Source: Gluconobacter potus
GTDB lineage: Bacteria > Pseudomonadota > Alphaproteobacteria > Acetobacterales > Acetobacteraceae
Reading direction: 5' to 3'
DNA length: 64,000 bases
NCBI RefSeq assembly: GCF_015244705.1
Contig: NZ_JABCQF010000006.1
Location: 93,998-157,997 of the forward strand
In this document: positions 47,201 to 57,993 of the stretch, piece after piece
Position numbering within the stretch: position 1 is the first letter of the stretch
How the letters are laid out: each line of letters starts with the position of its first letter
The notes under the pieces: generated by a model
Seen by the model: only the letters and a program-made list of their open reading frames with translations
Told to the model about the DNA's origin: nothing
The model's database searches: none
Made by a program: the position numbers and the translations under genes

Positions 47201-48016
47201 TTATTTTCCCGAACACGCCGCCTCGGGCCGCCAGCACAGCGCAGTCTCAAGCAGGCCATCGATCATCCGCGACAGACGCACCGCCTTCTCCAGATCGATC
47301 GGCCAGGACGCTTCTTCGCTCCGCAGATAGGTAGACTGCGTAATTTCAAGCTGGATGGCATGGATGCCACGCTCTGGCTGGCCGTAATGCCGCGTCGTGT
47401 ATCCACCCTTGAAGCGACCATTGACGACATGGCTGTAGGCCACGTTTCCAGCCAGCCTCTGCGCCAGAAGAGTCTGCAATTCCCCGTCACAGGACTGTCC
47501 GCTGTTGGTCCCCAGGTTCAGATCCGGAAGCGTCCCCTCAAACAGTCGGGGAATGCTCGACTTGATGGAATGCCCGTCCCACAGAACCGCCCATCCCCAT
47601 TTCTGACGAAGCCGCTCCAGCTCTTCCGCAACAGCCTCATGATAGGGACGCCAGTAAACCTCCCGCCGCTCGGCAACCTCGCTTTCGTCCGGTGCCTGCC
47701 CCTCATGGTAAATGGGCTGCCCGTCAAACGTCAGCGCCGGCACAAGCCCAGTGCTGGGCCGCCCCGGATAAAGCGCCGCATCGTCAGCGCCACGGTTCAG
47801 ATCCACCACATAACGGGAATGATGGGCCTTCAGCACCCCCATGCCCTTCGACAGCGCACCGGCATAAAGATGTTCCATATACCAGTCGGTATCAGGCAAC
47901 TGACGCCCGCGTTCCGTCATCCGCCGTTCCATCCCGGGCGCCAGATGGCAGCCGGAATGCGGAAGGGTCACAAGCACGGGCATCGTCCCGCGAACAAAGG
48001 AAAAAACATCCGTCAT
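47201..48016 (-). CDS. hutG: N-formylglutamate deformylase
   Basis: A 271-residue enzyme with LVTLPHSGCHLAPGM near residues 15-29, DTDWYMEHLY, RYVVDLNRGADDAALYPG and LWDGHSIKSSIPRLFEGTLPDLNLGT, the N-formylglutamate amidohydrolase pattern. It is the final step, giving glutamate and formate. With HutF it forms the five-step route. It follows hutF by 21 bases in the same operon. Confidence 0.95.
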   Translation of the reverse strand: MTDVFSFVRGTMPVLVTLPHSGCHLAPGMERRMTERGRQLPDTDWYMEHLYAGALSKGMGVLKAHHSRYVVDLNRGADDAALYPGRPSTGLVPALTFDGQPIYHEGQAPDESEVAERREVYWRPYHEAVAEELERLRQKWGWAVLWDGHSIKSSIPRLFEGTLPDLNLGTNSGQSCDGELQTLLAQRLAGNVAYSHVVNGRFKGGYTTRHYGQPERGIHAIQLEITQSTYLRSEEASWPIDLEKAVRLSRMIDGLLETALCWRPEAACSGK

Positions 48017-48037
48017 GGTCAGGATTTCCTTGTAAGA

Positions 48038-49399
48038 TCAGAGATCAAGAAGAGTGCGCACGGTGCGCCGGAACGCCGCGGTCACAGCGTCATGATTGAG
48101 GTGCCGTCCATCGCGCACGCGCCACTGACCACCACACAGCACATCCTTCACGGGGGGCTGGCGCGATCCGAAAATGGCCGCATCAAGAACGGCATCATCC
48201 TGCAGATACGGAAGCGGCAGCTGGTCTTCGTCCAACACGCACAGATCCGCCCGCGCCCTGGCAACCAGCCCCCAGGACTCAAGCCCGCAGGCCCGTCGCC
48301 CGCCATCCAGCGCCTGCCGATACAGCCATCCCCCCGTGGACCCCAGCGCCTCCGCCGGCAGAGCCGCACATCGCGTCTGCGTAAAAAGCCTCTGCCCGTA
48401 TTCCAGGGTACGCAGCTCTTCCCAGGGACTGATCAGCACATTGCTATCGCTTCCAATCCCGAAGCGTCCCCCGTCATTTACATAAGGCGCAAGCGGGAAA
48501 AGCCCGTCCCCCAGATTGGCTTCCGTGATCGGACAAAGCCCCGCCACCGCTCCGGAACGCGCCATCCCCGCAACCTCGGAAGCGGACAGATGGGTCGCAT
48601 GCACCAGACACCACCGCTCATCCACATCCGTCTGAGACAGCAGATATTCCACAGGCCGCGCGCCCACGAAGGCAACGCACTCCTCCACTTCCTTCTGCTG
48701 CTCGGCGACATGGATATGAACAGGGCCCGTCTGCACAGACAGAAGATCCGAAGCCGTCTCCAGATCAACCGCCCGAAGCGAATGCAGACCCAGCCCAACG
48801 GAAAGCAACGGCTTTCCCGCCCAGGCCGACCGGGTCTCGCTGATGATCCTGCCGATAAGTTCCGGCGTCGTCGCGAACCGCTCCTGCGCCTCCTGAAGCG
48901 GACGCCCGTCAAAGCCCCCGCGCTCGTACAGCGTCGGCAGAAGCGTCAGACCAATGCCGACCGCCCGCGCCGCCTCACCAACGCGCAGGGACATCTCCGC
49001 CACCTGCCCATAAGTCGCTCCACCCGGCGCATGATGCAGATAGTGAAATTCCGCGACCTGCGTATATCCGGCCGTCAGCATTTCCATATACAGGTAGCTT
49101 GCAATATCCTGCATCTGTTCGGGCGAAATGCGATGCGCAAGCTGATACATCAGCCGCCGCCAGGTCCAGAACGTATCCGCCGGATTCTGACGGCTCTCCG
49201 CCAGTCCCGCCATACCCCGCTGAAAAGCATGGGAATGCAGACTCAGCTGCGACGGAACAACAATCGCTTTCCGCTCTGCATCCGCAGATATCCGGGCGTC
49301 CGGGACGATCGATTCGAAACACCCGTCAGGAGAAACAGAAATCCGCACATTCCTGCGCCAGCCGTCCGGCAACAGGGCCTGCTCTGCAAACAGTTCCAT
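48038..49399 (-). CDS. hutF: Formimidoylglutamate deiminase
   Basis: A 453-residue amidohydrolase; QLSLHSHAFQRGMAG holds the H-x-H metal pair at about residues 54-58, followed by VAEFHYLHHAPGG, HIHVAEQQKEV, LVHATHLSASEVAGMARSGAVAGLCPITEANLGDGLFPL and the GIGSDSNVLISPWEELR site. It deiminates formimidoylglutamate to formylglutamate and ammonia. Its presence, with HutG, defines the five-step Hut variant; there is no hutG of the direct formiminoglutamase type. It is divergent from hutI. Confidence 0.95.
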   Translation of the reverse strand: MELFAEQALLPDGWRRNVRISVSPDGCFESIVPDARISADAERKAIVVPSQLSLHSHAFQRGMAGLAESRQNPADTFWTWRRLMYQLAHRISPEQMQDIASYLYMEMLTAGYTQVAEFHYLHHAPGGATYGQVAEMSLRVGEAARAVGIGLTLLPTLYERGGFDGRPLQEAQERFATTPELIGRIISETRSAWAGKPLLSVGLGLHSLRAVDLETASDLLSVQTGPVHIHVAEQQKEVEECVAFVGARPVEYLLSQTDVDERWCLVHATHLSASEVAGMARSGAVAGLCPITEANLGDGLFPLAPYVNDGGRFGIGSDSNVLISPWEELRTLEYGQRLFTQTRCAALPAEALGSTGGWLYRQALDGGRRACGLESWGLVARARADLCVLDEDQLPLPYLQDDAVLDAAIFGSRQPPVKDVLCGGQWRVRDGRHLNHDAVTAAFRRTVRTLLDL

Positions 49400-49480
49400 A
49401 ACCTCGACATTCCTTCCCTCATCACGCGGAAAGTCTTTGCTTTTCCCGTTGGTTGCATGATGATAATGGAATTGTAAGAC

Positions 49481-49492
49481 TTGTATATACCA
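49481..49492. promoter_or_regulatory. HutC-like operator in hutF-hutI intergenic region (TTGTATATACCA)
   Basis: TTGTATATACCA, preceded by AC, identical to the hutU site. It lies between the divergent hutGF and hutIC operons (36 bases before the hutI start) and may control both. Confidence 0.7.
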
Positions 49493-49527
49493 CCACGACA
49501 GATTTGATGGCGCAAGGAAGAACGCGA

Positions 49528-50766
49528 ATGTGGGATACGCTCTGGACAGACATTCATGTCGCGACGGCCGACCCGGCGCTCATTTCGGATCAGGACGGCT
49601 ATGGCTGCATCCACAATGCCGCAATCGGCATTGAAAACGGACGGCTCAGCTGGATTGGGTCGGCCCGTGACCTGCCAGACGCTCCGCCAAACTTGGCGCA
49701 TAAGATCCGCTCAGGAAACGGCCTATGGATGACGCCAGGCCTCGTGGACGCCCACACCCATGTCATTTACGCCGGCGACCGCAGCCTGGAATTCGCCGAA
49801 CGCCTCAATGGCGCCTCCTATGCGGAAATCGCGCGCAAAGGCGGCGGGATCATCTCCACGGTCAATGCCACCCGCAATGTCTCCGCAGACGAACTCTTTG
49901 ACGTCACAGCGCGCCGCGTACGACGCATGATCACCGAGGGCACAACGACCCTTGAGATGAAGTCAGGCTATGGCCTGACCCTGCAAGACGAACTCAAACA
50001 GCTCCGCGTTGCCCGCGCCATCGGCACCGCCCTGCCCGTACGTGTTCACGCAACTTTCCTCGGTGCCCACGCCCTGCCGCCGGAATTCAAAGACCGGAAG
50101 GACGATTATGTCTCCCACCTCATCACCGACATTCTCCCTCAGGCCGTGGAAGAAAAGCTGATCGACAGTATTGATGGCTTCTGTGAGAACATCGCCTTCA
50201 CCCCCGATCAGATCGAACGTCTCTTCATCGCGGCAAACGACCTGAAAATCCCCGTCCGCCTCCATTCCGAGCAGCTCTCAAACAGCGGCGGCACGAAGCT
50301 GGCCGCACGTTACGGGGCCCTCTCGACCGACCATCTGGAATATGTCGTGGAAGACGACGTCATCGACCTAGCTCATGCCGGCACAGTCGCGATGCTGCTT
50401 CCGGGAGCCTTCTATTTCATCCGCGAAACGCGCATGCCGCCCTTAGACCTGTTCCGAAAGCACAATGTTCCCATGGGACTTGCCACAGACTGCAATCCCG
50501 GAACCTCCCCAAGCGTGAGCCTTACAGGCATCATGAACATGGCCTGCACCCTGTTCCGCATGACTCCCGAAGAAACCTTCTCGGCCGTAACCCGGATCGG
50601 GGCCCAGGCCTTGGGGCTTCAGAACGTAACCGGCAGCCTGGCAACCGGACAGGCCGCGGACATGCTTCTATGGGACATCGCCGGCCCACACGAACTCTCG
50701 TACTGGATTGGCGGCAGAAGGCCAGTTCAGCGAATTTTTGACGGTAAACTGGACCCTGTGATATAA
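49528..50766 (+). CDS. hutI: Imidazolonepropionase
   Basis: A 412-residue amidohydrolase; ATG 49528 ([16 protein letters not shown]) has AAGGAAG eight bases upstream, in preference to 49453 or 49507. The zinc His pair is in [18 protein letters not shown], with [66 protein letters not shown] and [14 protein letters not shown] as family marks. It opens the imidazolone ring to formimidoylglutamate. It is followed by hutC in the same direction. Confidence 0.96.
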   Translation: MWDTLWTDIHVATADPALISDQDGYGCIHNAAIGIENGRLSWIGSARDLPDAPPNLAHKIRSGNGLWMTPGLVDAHTHVIYAGDRSLEFAERLNGASYAEIARKGGGIISTVNATRNVSADELFDVTARRVRRMITEGTTTLEMKSGYGLTLQDELKQLRVARAIGTALPVRVHATFLGAHALPPEFKDRKDDYVSHLITDILPQAVEEKLIDSIDGFCENIAFTPDQIERLFIAANDLKIPVRLHSEQLSNSGGTKLAARYGALSTDHLEYVVEDDVIDLAHAGTVAMLLPGAFYFIRETRMPPLDLFRKHNVPMGLATDCNPGTSPSVSLTGIMNMACTLFRMTPEETFSAVTRIGAQALGLQNVTGSLATGQAADMLLWDIAGPHELSYWIGGRRPVQRIFDGKLDPVI

Positions 50767-50864
50767 AGTTGCATATTCTTATCCATACAACCTCTTGTCT
50801 AAATAACCGTTTCGCCAGGATGTTTTTTGGATTGCCGCTTCCCAGCTGAAGGACAGCCCGCGAC

Positions 50865-51605
50865 ATGAAAATGGACGTCTCCCGGGAACGCTCTCCCGCT
50901 CGGTACGAACAGGTCAAACTCTACATTACCGAGCGCATTCAGGACGGCGAATGGAAAGAAGGCCAGAAACTTCCTTCCGAGAGCGAACTGGTCGAACTCC
51001 TCGGCGTCTCCCGCATGACGGTCCACCGGGCCCTTCGTGAACTGATGACCGAAGGCGTCGTGGTCCGTGCGCAGGGTGTAGGAACATTCGTCTCGCGCCC
51101 TTCGCCAAAGGCTGACCTGCTGGAACTTCACGATATCGCCGATGACATCCTGAGCTCAGGACACGTCCATACCGCCCGCGTCATCACGCTGGAAGCCATC
51201 CGTGCCGACATCGATCTCGCATTTTCCTTCGACATGCGTCCCGGCAGCAAGCTGTTCCATTCCGTGATCGTCCATTTCGAAGACGATATCCCGCTTCAGG
51301 TGGAAGAGCGTTTCGTCTCTCCGGCATTCGCGCCCGAATACCTCCAGCAGGACTTCACCCTCACCCATCCGCACCGGCACCTTTACCATATCTCCGGCCC
51401 CGACGAGATCGAGCACGTCGTGTTCGCCGTCTCTCCAACTCCGGAGCTACAATCGCTACTGGACATCGGCCCTCACGAACCCTGCCTTCAACTCGTACGC
51501 CGCACATGGGTCAAAGGCCGCGTCGTCATGAAAGGTATCTTCACCTACCCAGGCAACCGTTACAGCCTAGGCGGCCGCCGCAAGTCCTCTTCAGACAATT
51601 TCTAA
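50865..51605 (+). CDS. hutC: HutC, GntR-family repressor of histidine use
   Basis: A 246-residue protein. The winged helix at residues 8-76 reads YEQVKLYITERIQDGEWKEGQKLPSESELVELLGVSRMTVHRALRELMTEGVVVRAQGVGTFVSRP, and the C-terminal UTRA domain (LFHSVIVHFEDDIPLQVEERFVSPAFAPEYLQQDFT, HLYHISGPDEIEHVVFAV) binds urocanate in known HutC proteins. It sits after hutI by 98 bases. Three operator-like palindromes (39540, 47135, 49481) are its expected sites. I see no good copy before hutC itself. Confidence 0.93.
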   Translation: MKMDVSRERSPARYEQVKLYITERIQDGEWKEGQKLPSESELVELLGVSRMTVHRALRELMTEGVVVRAQGVGTFVSRPSPKADLLELHDIADDILSSGHVHTARVITLEAIRADIDLAFSFDMRPGSKLFHSVIVHFEDDIPLQVEERFVSPAFAPEYLQQDFTLTHPHRHLYHISGPDEIEHVVFAVSPTPELQSLLDIGPHEPCLQLVRRTWVKGRVVMKGIFTYPGNRYSLGGRRKSSSDNF

Positions 51606-52085
51606 CTGCCCAATCTTCCTTGCGCAATGTGTATGGGAACAGCATCCACCCGTAGCTTGACAGGCCGTACCTAAGGCTTCGTAGGCAACTTAAAGCTGCC
51701 CGAATACTGTTTCCCAGCAGCGTACTCTTGCTCAAATCATGACTTAGCGAGTCACTCAAAAATCGATATTAATCTACAACGAAAGGGACAGACACAGTCC
51801 TATTAAGGGGTCCAAAACGCCACGAAATACGCTTCACCACAATAACAAAACGAAAGTTTTCGAGAGAGTTGTCAATCAACAACCGTTCAGCCCCATCCCC
51901 ACAACGATGGTTCAATCTCTAAAATACGAAATTAATTTACCGATAATATATTGTTGGCAATAAAATTCTATAGTAGCAAAAAAAACACTCCGTGACACCT
52001 TGGGTAGAAATTGAAACAAAAAGACACACAAATCGTCAGGAAATGAATTTCTGTCTATTTACGAATTATTAGGAAAGACAACCAA
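51606..52085. other. AT-rich intergenic region without supported genes
   Basis: 480 bases between hutC and the autotransporter. The first part still has host-like composition; from about 51750 the sequence is AT-rich with A and T runs. No rRNA, tRNA, transposase fragment or strong terminator was found. It probably contains the adhesin promoter. Confidence 0.5.
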
Positions 52086-53765
52086 ATGATTAAGATTAAC
52101 AAAATTCATCTCAATGGGAAATATTCATCACGAAAACTATATATGTACTACACAATATACATAATGCTGGCTTTCTCATATCACAAATCATTCGCCAAGA
52201 CAGTTTCTCTTCAAGGCTCCAGTACAACTCCTATCTCGATCTCCGGAGATGATACGCTTTCCTTAACTTCCGGCACTACGCTCTCCACCGGCAGTGAAAA
52301 AGCGATCGTTATAAAAAAACCGACCGACATATCCATAAATATCGGTACAGGTTCTAGCATCATCAGCGAAGATGATGGTGTGCAAGCGAAATCCTACACG
52401 GAAGGGTCAGCTGTAATTTCACTAACAAACAGCGGAACCATTGAAAGCACATCTGGAGGTCAGAGTATTGATTTCGATAATATCTCCTCTACGTCCTCTT
52501 CTACTACAATAATTAATACATCTACAGGTTCTTTAATTTCAGATGACGCTGACGGAATTCGTCCCGGGAATAACGCTACTGTCATCAATGACGGAAAAAT
52601 ATACGCTGACGGCGCAACAGGTGACAGTCATGATGGCATAGATTTTCAGGATTACGCCGGAACCGTAATAAATAACCAGTCTGGCACTATCTCCGGAAAA
52701 CGTCATGGCATTACGTCTTCCGTTGACGTAAACGTTGTCAATTACGGAACAATTGTAGGCAGAAACGGTTCTGGCATTGGCTCGGATGGCGATGGTTCTG
52801 TTGTGAATTATGGGACAATCATCGGAGAATATGATGGCTCAGGAACCGGCGATGGCGACGGCGTAGATATCGACAATAAGGCCGTTATTGAAAATTATGG
52901 CCTTATTCAAAGTACCGGAGCAGCTGGGTATGACAAAAACGGAGAAGGAAACGCTTCAGAAGCTGTTGCTGTAACAGGCGGCCTCGACCTCACAAATTAT
53001 GCATCGGGTGTTATCGATGGACAGTGGGTGGGAGTTACAGCATTAAATAATACCAATAATATTACCAACCTTGGAGAAATAAAAGGTACCGGCTACGGAT
53101 TGTACATGGATGGAAATGATAACATCTTGAATAAGGGAGATATTCAAGGTGAAGTCGTAGGCGTCTGGTCAAACGGAAATTTAAATATCACGAATTATGG
53201 GTCCATAGAGAGTAATGGATTTTCTGGCGGTGATGGTCATGCCATTGATACAACCGGCAATGGCTCAGTAAATATATATAATTTCGGGACAATATCATCA
53301 AACTCATATGCTATCCAACTAGGATACAACGGGACTCAACAGGAAAATAACCTTTATATTGAAAAAGGATCTTCAATTACGGGACTGGTTTCCGCAGACC
53401 CCAGCAATAATAGTAATAATATTTTCCTGGAAGACGGATCAGTATTTTCTTCCGCTGTAGGCTTCCATCTGTTGACAGCATCTGGGACGACTACCGTTAC
53501 CGGTGATAGCGTTATAGATAATGTTGTTGTGAACAGTGGATCTTCCATAAATTTCGGTGTCGGCGGCAGCACTGGAATTATATCTGGAAACATACTTGAT
53601 AATGGGGTGGTTGATTTTAACCATTCCAATGATTTGACATTCTCCAATGCCATTGAAGGATCAGGCGTCCTTGTTAAAGACGGTTCCAACAACCTGACTC
53701 TTTCCAATTCCAATACTTACACTGGAGGTACAGTCCTGAATTCAGGTACCCTGACCGGTACCTGA
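52086..53765 (+). pseudogene. Autotransporter adhesin, 5' part (signal and passenger), interrupted
   Basis: A 559-codon frame with an extended N-terminus (MIKINKIHLNGKYSSRKLYMYYTIYIMLAFSYHKSFAK) as in long autotransporter signal peptides, then beta-helix repeats full of N-Y-G and D-G/T-I turns (NYGTIVGRNGSGIG, NKAVIENYGLIQ). It ends in YTGGTVLNSGTLTGT-stop. The stop lies in the right arm of an inverted repeat (53736-53771), and the barrel continues one base out of phase. Codon use is AT-rich, unlike the hut genes. It could be a true pseudogene or a phase-variable gene. Confidence 0.75.
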
Positions 53766-53771
53766 ATTCAG
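53736..53771. repeat. Perfect 15-bp inverted repeat at the autotransporter frameshift
   Basis: CTGAATTCAGGTACC (53736-53750), spacer CTGACC, then its exact complement (53757-53771). The stop of the first frame (53763-53765) and the start of the open second frame (53755 onward) both lie in it. Such perfect quasi-palindromes arise by template switching during replication. Confidence 0.85.
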
Positions 53772-53775
53772 TTTT

Positions 53776-54289
53776 GGTAGTGGTGCCATCACGGATAATG
53801 CGGCACTGGCTATTGCACAGGATACGGACGGCACTCTGTCCAACTCCATCAGTGGCACTGGAACCTTGACCAAAGCCGGTAGCGGCAATGTCACACTGAC
53901 GGGAATTAATACCTTTGCAGGCGGCACACTGATTTCAGCCGGAACCCTGACGGGAGGAACGTCAAGCTTCGGCAGCGGCGCCATAACGGATAATGCGACA
54001 CTGGCTATTGCACAGGATACGGACGGCACTCTGTCAAACTCCATCAGCGGCACTGGAACCTTGACCAAAGCCGGTAGCGGCAATGTCACACTGACGGGAA
54101 GTAATACCTTTGCAGGCGGCACACTGATTTCAGCCGGAACCCTGACGGGAGGAACGTCAAGCTTCGGCAGTGGTGCCATCACGGATAATGCGGCACTGGC
54201 TATTGCACAGGACACGGATAGCACTTTGTCCAACTCCATCAGCGGCACTGGAACCTTGACCAAAGCCGGTAGCGGCAATGTCACGCTTG
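53776..54289 (+). repeat. 195-bp tandem repeats in the autotransporter
   Basis: Copies begin at 53776, 53971 and 54166, each 195 bp (65 codons), the last incomplete. The copies are nearly identical in DNA, which implies recent duplication. The encoded unit has SISGTGTLTKAGSGNVTL and AGTLTGG parts, a typical passenger-associated repeat before the barrel. Confidence 0.85.
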
Positions 54290-55938
54290 CTGCTTATGAT
54301 ACCTATACGGGTGATACCACGATTGAGAATGGAACGCTGACAGTCTCCGGTTCTATAGGAAACTCGGCGGTTACTGTGGATGATGGTGCAACGCTATCCG
54401 GTACTGGAACTGTTGGTACTACAGATATTCGTAGCTCCGGTACACTTGATACCTCAGCGAACGGTCTGGATAGCATCCTGCACGTAAATGGTAACCTGAC
54501 GCTGGAACAAGGGGCGAATTATCTGGCTGTGGTAGGAGAAAATGGTCACTCAAGCCAGACAGAAGTGAATGGAGAGGTCATCCTCAACGGTAATACCCTG
54601 ACTGTAAACACCGTTGGCAGCCCCATTTTATCCGCCAATAGCCATTATCAGATTTTAACTGCTTCCAATGGAATTTCCGGCACCTTTGGTACAATCAATG
54701 ATAGCGGATTAATCAATAGTTATTACTTCCTTTCCCCGACCCTCGACTACACAGCGGACAGCATTTATCTGGATATGGATCGTAACAGCCGTAGCTTTGC
54801 TTCTGCTGCGATAACACGTAACCAGTCCGCCGTGGGAACTGCCCTAGACAGCATGGGAGCTGCTGGTGGTGCCGTAACTGGAGCTGTCGAACTCCTGAAT
54901 GAGAAACAGGCACGTCATGCCTATAATTCTCTGTCGGGTGAAATCCACGCCTCGGCGCGTACAACAATGATTGAAAACAGCTTCTACATCCGGAATGCTG
55001 CCCTTGATCGGCTGGTCTCATCAGATTGCATCAATGGCGTCAGCCAAAGCACGATCAAGACTGTATCCGTCGGCACTGCCGGCAATGCCTCCGCTTGTCG
55101 CGAGCCCGGCCTGACGATGTGGGGCACAGCTTACGGGTCATGGGGTCACAATGGGGGCGGCAGCAATGCCAGCAGCCTCCATCACGAACTGGGCGGCTTT
55201 GTAATGGGAGTTGATACTCAGGCATTCCAGACATGGCGTATTGGTGGCCTCGTGAGCTATGGTCACTCAGCATTCAGCAGCAATGCAGTGCAGTCTTCCG
55301 GACACAGTAATGATGTCAGTGTCGGTGGTTACGCTGGCACTCACTGGGGACATCTCCATCTCCGGCTTGGAGCTTTTTACAGCTGGGACATTCTGGGTCT
55401 GAATCGGACCGTGAAAGCTCCAGGTCTCAGCGACCACCTGTCGAGCAGCTATCTGGGCGGTACAGCGCAGACATTTGGCGACATCGCGTATCAGTTCCGC
55501 TTTGGACGGGCCACACGGATCGAACCCTTTGCCAATGTGGCCTATGTCAATGTGCATACGAACGGCTACCATGAAGATGGTGGAAAGACTGCTGCTCTGA
55601 ATGGGCGCGGCGTGGATACAGGCACCACTTATTCCACTTTTGGTGTTCGCGGCTCCACCGTTTTCCATGTAGGAAATATCGTACTGATGCCTAATGGTAG
55701 CCTGGGTTATCGGCATAGTTACGGCGTCATAGCGCCAACAGCACACCAGAGCTTTGCAACGGGAAGCTCAGATTTTGAGGCGGCCGGCGCTCTTTTGGCG
55801 CAGGATGCGGCCGTCATTAATGCCGGGACGGCTGTACGTCTATCCGATCGTCTGAATGCTAACGTATCGTATGTTGGTCAGTACGGTGCCAACTATATCG
55901 ACAGCGGTATTCGAGGAAAAATTATCTGGAATTTTTAA
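53866..55938 (+). pseudogene. Autotransporter adhesin, 3' part (repeats and translocator barrel)
   Basis: A 690-residue frame from ATG 53866, but the frame is open from 53755 without a good ribosome site, so it reads as the downstream half of the gene at 52086. The C-terminal ~280 residues form the beta-barrel translocator: MWGTAYGSWGHNGGG, GGFVMGVDTQAFQTWRIGGLVSYGHSAFSS, GGYAGTHWGHLHLRLGAFYSWDI, ending in NYIDSGIRGKIIWNF with terminal Phe. Translated alone it would lack a signal peptide. Intact, the gene would be about 1280 codons. Confidence 0.75.
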
Positions 55939-56280
55939 GTCCCTCTGACGCGAGATACGCCGCCTGTTTGGATAATTCCAAAATTTAAATGCGATATACC
56001 CAGATGATCTTATACTGGTTTAGCTGTTACTCTTCCTGGCCCAAGGTTACCCCTGGGTCAGGGAATACTCTCAAGTTGCAAGAGGCTTTTGAGCATTGAA
56101 ACAAACGTGCCCCGTCATGGCTCCCCACAAACACTCACGAAGACGCTATCGAGCCAGCGTTCTCAGGCGCGGATTATGGCATAGCCAATCGCCCAAAAAT
56201 TAGGCTCAACCTCCCTTCAGACCGACTGGACAAACAGCAATTGACCTTTCACTGTGGATACAGACAAAGGAAACCAACTC
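55939..56280. other. Intergenic region after the autotransporter
   Basis: 342 bases with no supported gene. A CCCAAGG-TTA-CC-CCTGGG-type imperfect hairpin around 56040-56058 may end the autotransporter transcript. A 28-codon basic reading frame (56118) has no support. Nothing else is seen. Confidence 0.4.
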
Positions 56281-56457
56281 ATGTCCTATGATGACACCGA
56301 CACGGATTCGGAAATTCTCGAACTTCTCGGTGAACTTCAGGCCGATGCGGAACGACTGAATATCACTGCTGACAAATCAGACGTTCCAGAAGATTTAAAA
56401 CACATGATTGCCGCACTGGCAGACAAGATCGATGGATTGGCTTCATTGATCCGCTGA
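56281..56457 (+). CDS. Small acidic hypothetical protein
   Basis: A 58-residue protein; ATG 56281 has AAGGA nine bases upstream (a start at 56254 is less likely). It is rich in Asp and Glu (MSYDDTDTDSEILELLGELQADAERL) and predicted helical, ending in HMIAALADKIDGLASLIR. No family recognised. The acidic helix pattern is like small regulators or ribosome-binding-type proteins; function unknown. Confidence 0.5.
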   Translation: MSYDDTDTDSEILELLGELQADAERLNITADKSDVPEDLKHMIAALADKIDGLASLIR

Positions 56458-56493
56458 GGTCTATTCTCTTCAAGCGACCTCCCCACGGCAGTT

Positions 56494-57993
56494 TCAGGAT
56501 ACACACCCGGCAACCAGACTGATGATCCGATGGTGCAGAGCCGCGGGGGTCAGGGATACACCATCGAGCCGTGACATAGCCGACAACGCACCGAAGCCTT
56601 TAACAACAACCGGCGTATGACGCGCACCACCCGGCATGACAGCACGGGGAAGCGAGGGGCGATGATCGCCATAAAACACCAAAAGAGCGTCTCGACCGGT
56701 CTGCCCAAGAGCCTGCGTTACACGTCCCAGAAGCTCATCCCCTTGTTGAAGATGCTGAAGATAATCGGCCATCCCTCCTGACCAGGGTCCATGATTTTCG
56801 ATCGTAACCGTGAAAATGAATGTTCCCGAAGGCTTGGAGACAGCTTCATCAATCAGTGTCAGTATCCGGTCTCCCACGGCATGATCTGCAATATGACCTT
56901 CCTCTTGCGCCGCAGCAGCGAACCCTTCGGTACCGATCAGCCGGCTAAAGCCTGCGACCGGCATCAGGACGTCCCGCCCATAAAACCTGAGATCATGGGG
57001 GTGCAGAAAGACCCTGTCCCCACAGACCGGGGCCAGCCGGGCCGCAAGCGCGTCGCCAGCCTGCTTTCCTGCCGTGAGATACGGATCAAAACGACAGAAA
57101 CCGAGCTCACTCTCTTCGTGACCGAACAGCACACCGTATTCCGTGCGCATGGTATAGGCACCAAACCCCGAAACCTGGAGTTTTCCAACCTCCCCTTCCC
57201 GTTCTGCACACAATAGATGAGGCAACACACAGGCTGACGCATCTTCGAGACCGAACTCACGGGGATCGGCAAACGATTCGCACTGGATCACCACAATCAG
57301 GGGAGCCTGATCAAGCTGCCCTGCGGACACCGGTGGCCAGCTAGGTAATTTCCGACGACGGTCGTCCTTCCATCTCAGCCAGCTCAGCACAATGGTTGCC
57401 AACAGACCGTAGCGCTGTTCTCCCATATCCAAATCCGCAGCAGGCAGCAGCCTGCGCGCCAGTCCGACACGTCCTAGAACATCAAGACAGAACCATCCGG
57501 TCACGAACAGGCATAACCCTTGCACCCGAACGGAAAGACCAGAGCCGCTCCTAAGCCAGAGTGCATCCTCCAGAAGCAATCCGAAAAAGGACGCTCCCAG
57601 AAACGCCAGTCCTGCCACCACCAGAATCCGGGCGAACGGCGGAATAGCCCCGATATAAAATCTGGGATGCCGCACAAAGGCGCCAATGACGGCGACATCG
57701 CTGAACATCAGCGGTTCTCCAAGGACATTCCTTTTCAGACCCGAGCCGAAAACCAGCAGAACTCCAGTCAGCACTGCCAACACCGCTGCCGCCAGAGGAT
57801 GTCCCGCAAGCGACACCAGCGCCCCGAAGATCATAAATGTTACAAAGAAACGGAAAATAATTCCCTGACAGAAAACAACCAGAACCCTGCCACTCTGAGA
57901 ACTTTTTCTTGAAAATCTCACAGAACGGGATGTAATACAGTCCATAAACTCAAAAACAACCCAAACCGTAAATAAAAAATATAACAATATCAC
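56494..57993 (-). CDS. LtaS-like membrane sulfatase-fold enzyme (phosphoglycerol transferase type)
   Basis: A 499-residue protein with about five membrane helices in the first 190 residues, then an extracellular-type alkaline phosphatase/sulfatase domain: IVVIQCESFADPREFG (metal Glu), YTMRTEYGVL (nucleophile Thr), ENHGPWS and FYGDHRPSLPR (metal Asp and His). Lipoteichoic-acid synthase and OpgB-type proteins share this plan and transfer glycerol phosphate. It is divergent from the capsule operon, with an AT-rich 124-base shared region. Adding glycerol phosphate to capsule or glucan is an inference. Confidence 0.8.
   Translation of the reverse strand: MILLYFLFTVWVVFEFMDCITSRSVRFSRKSSQSGRVLVVFCQGIIFRFFVTFMIFGALVSLAGHPLAAAVLAVLTGVLLVFGSGLKRNVLGEPLMFSDVAVIGAFVRHPRFYIGAIPPFARILVVAGLAFLGASFFGLLLEDALWLRSGSGLSVRVQGLCLFVTGWFCLDVLGRVGLARRLLPAADLDMGEQRYGLLATIVLSWLRWKDDRRRKLPSWPPVSAGQLDQAPLIVVIQCESFADPREFGLEDASACVLPHLLCAEREGEVGKLQVSGFGAYTMRTEYGVLFGHEESELGFCRFDPYLTAGKQAGDALAARLAPVCGDRVFLHPHDLRFYGRDVLMPVAGFSRLIGTEGFAAAAQEEGHIADHAVGDRILTLIDEAVSKPSGTFIFTVTIENHGPWSGGMADYLQHLQQGDELLGRVTQALGQTGRDALLVFYGDHRPSLPRAVMPGGARHTPVVVKGFGALSAMSRLDGVSLTPAALHHRIISLVAGCVS

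Noticed and set aside
50767..50864. HutC operator for autoregulation before hutC
   Set aside because: Only scattered TTG/ACAA half-sites with wrong spacing; no palindrome like the other three.
51541..51759. 72-codon minus-strand frame after hutC
   Set aside because: It overlaps the hutC 3' end, has no ribosome site, and shows no recognisable pattern.
53776..54289. Tandem repeats as a CRISPR array
   Set aside because: Units are 195 bp, contiguous, and encode protein; there are no spacers or cas genes.
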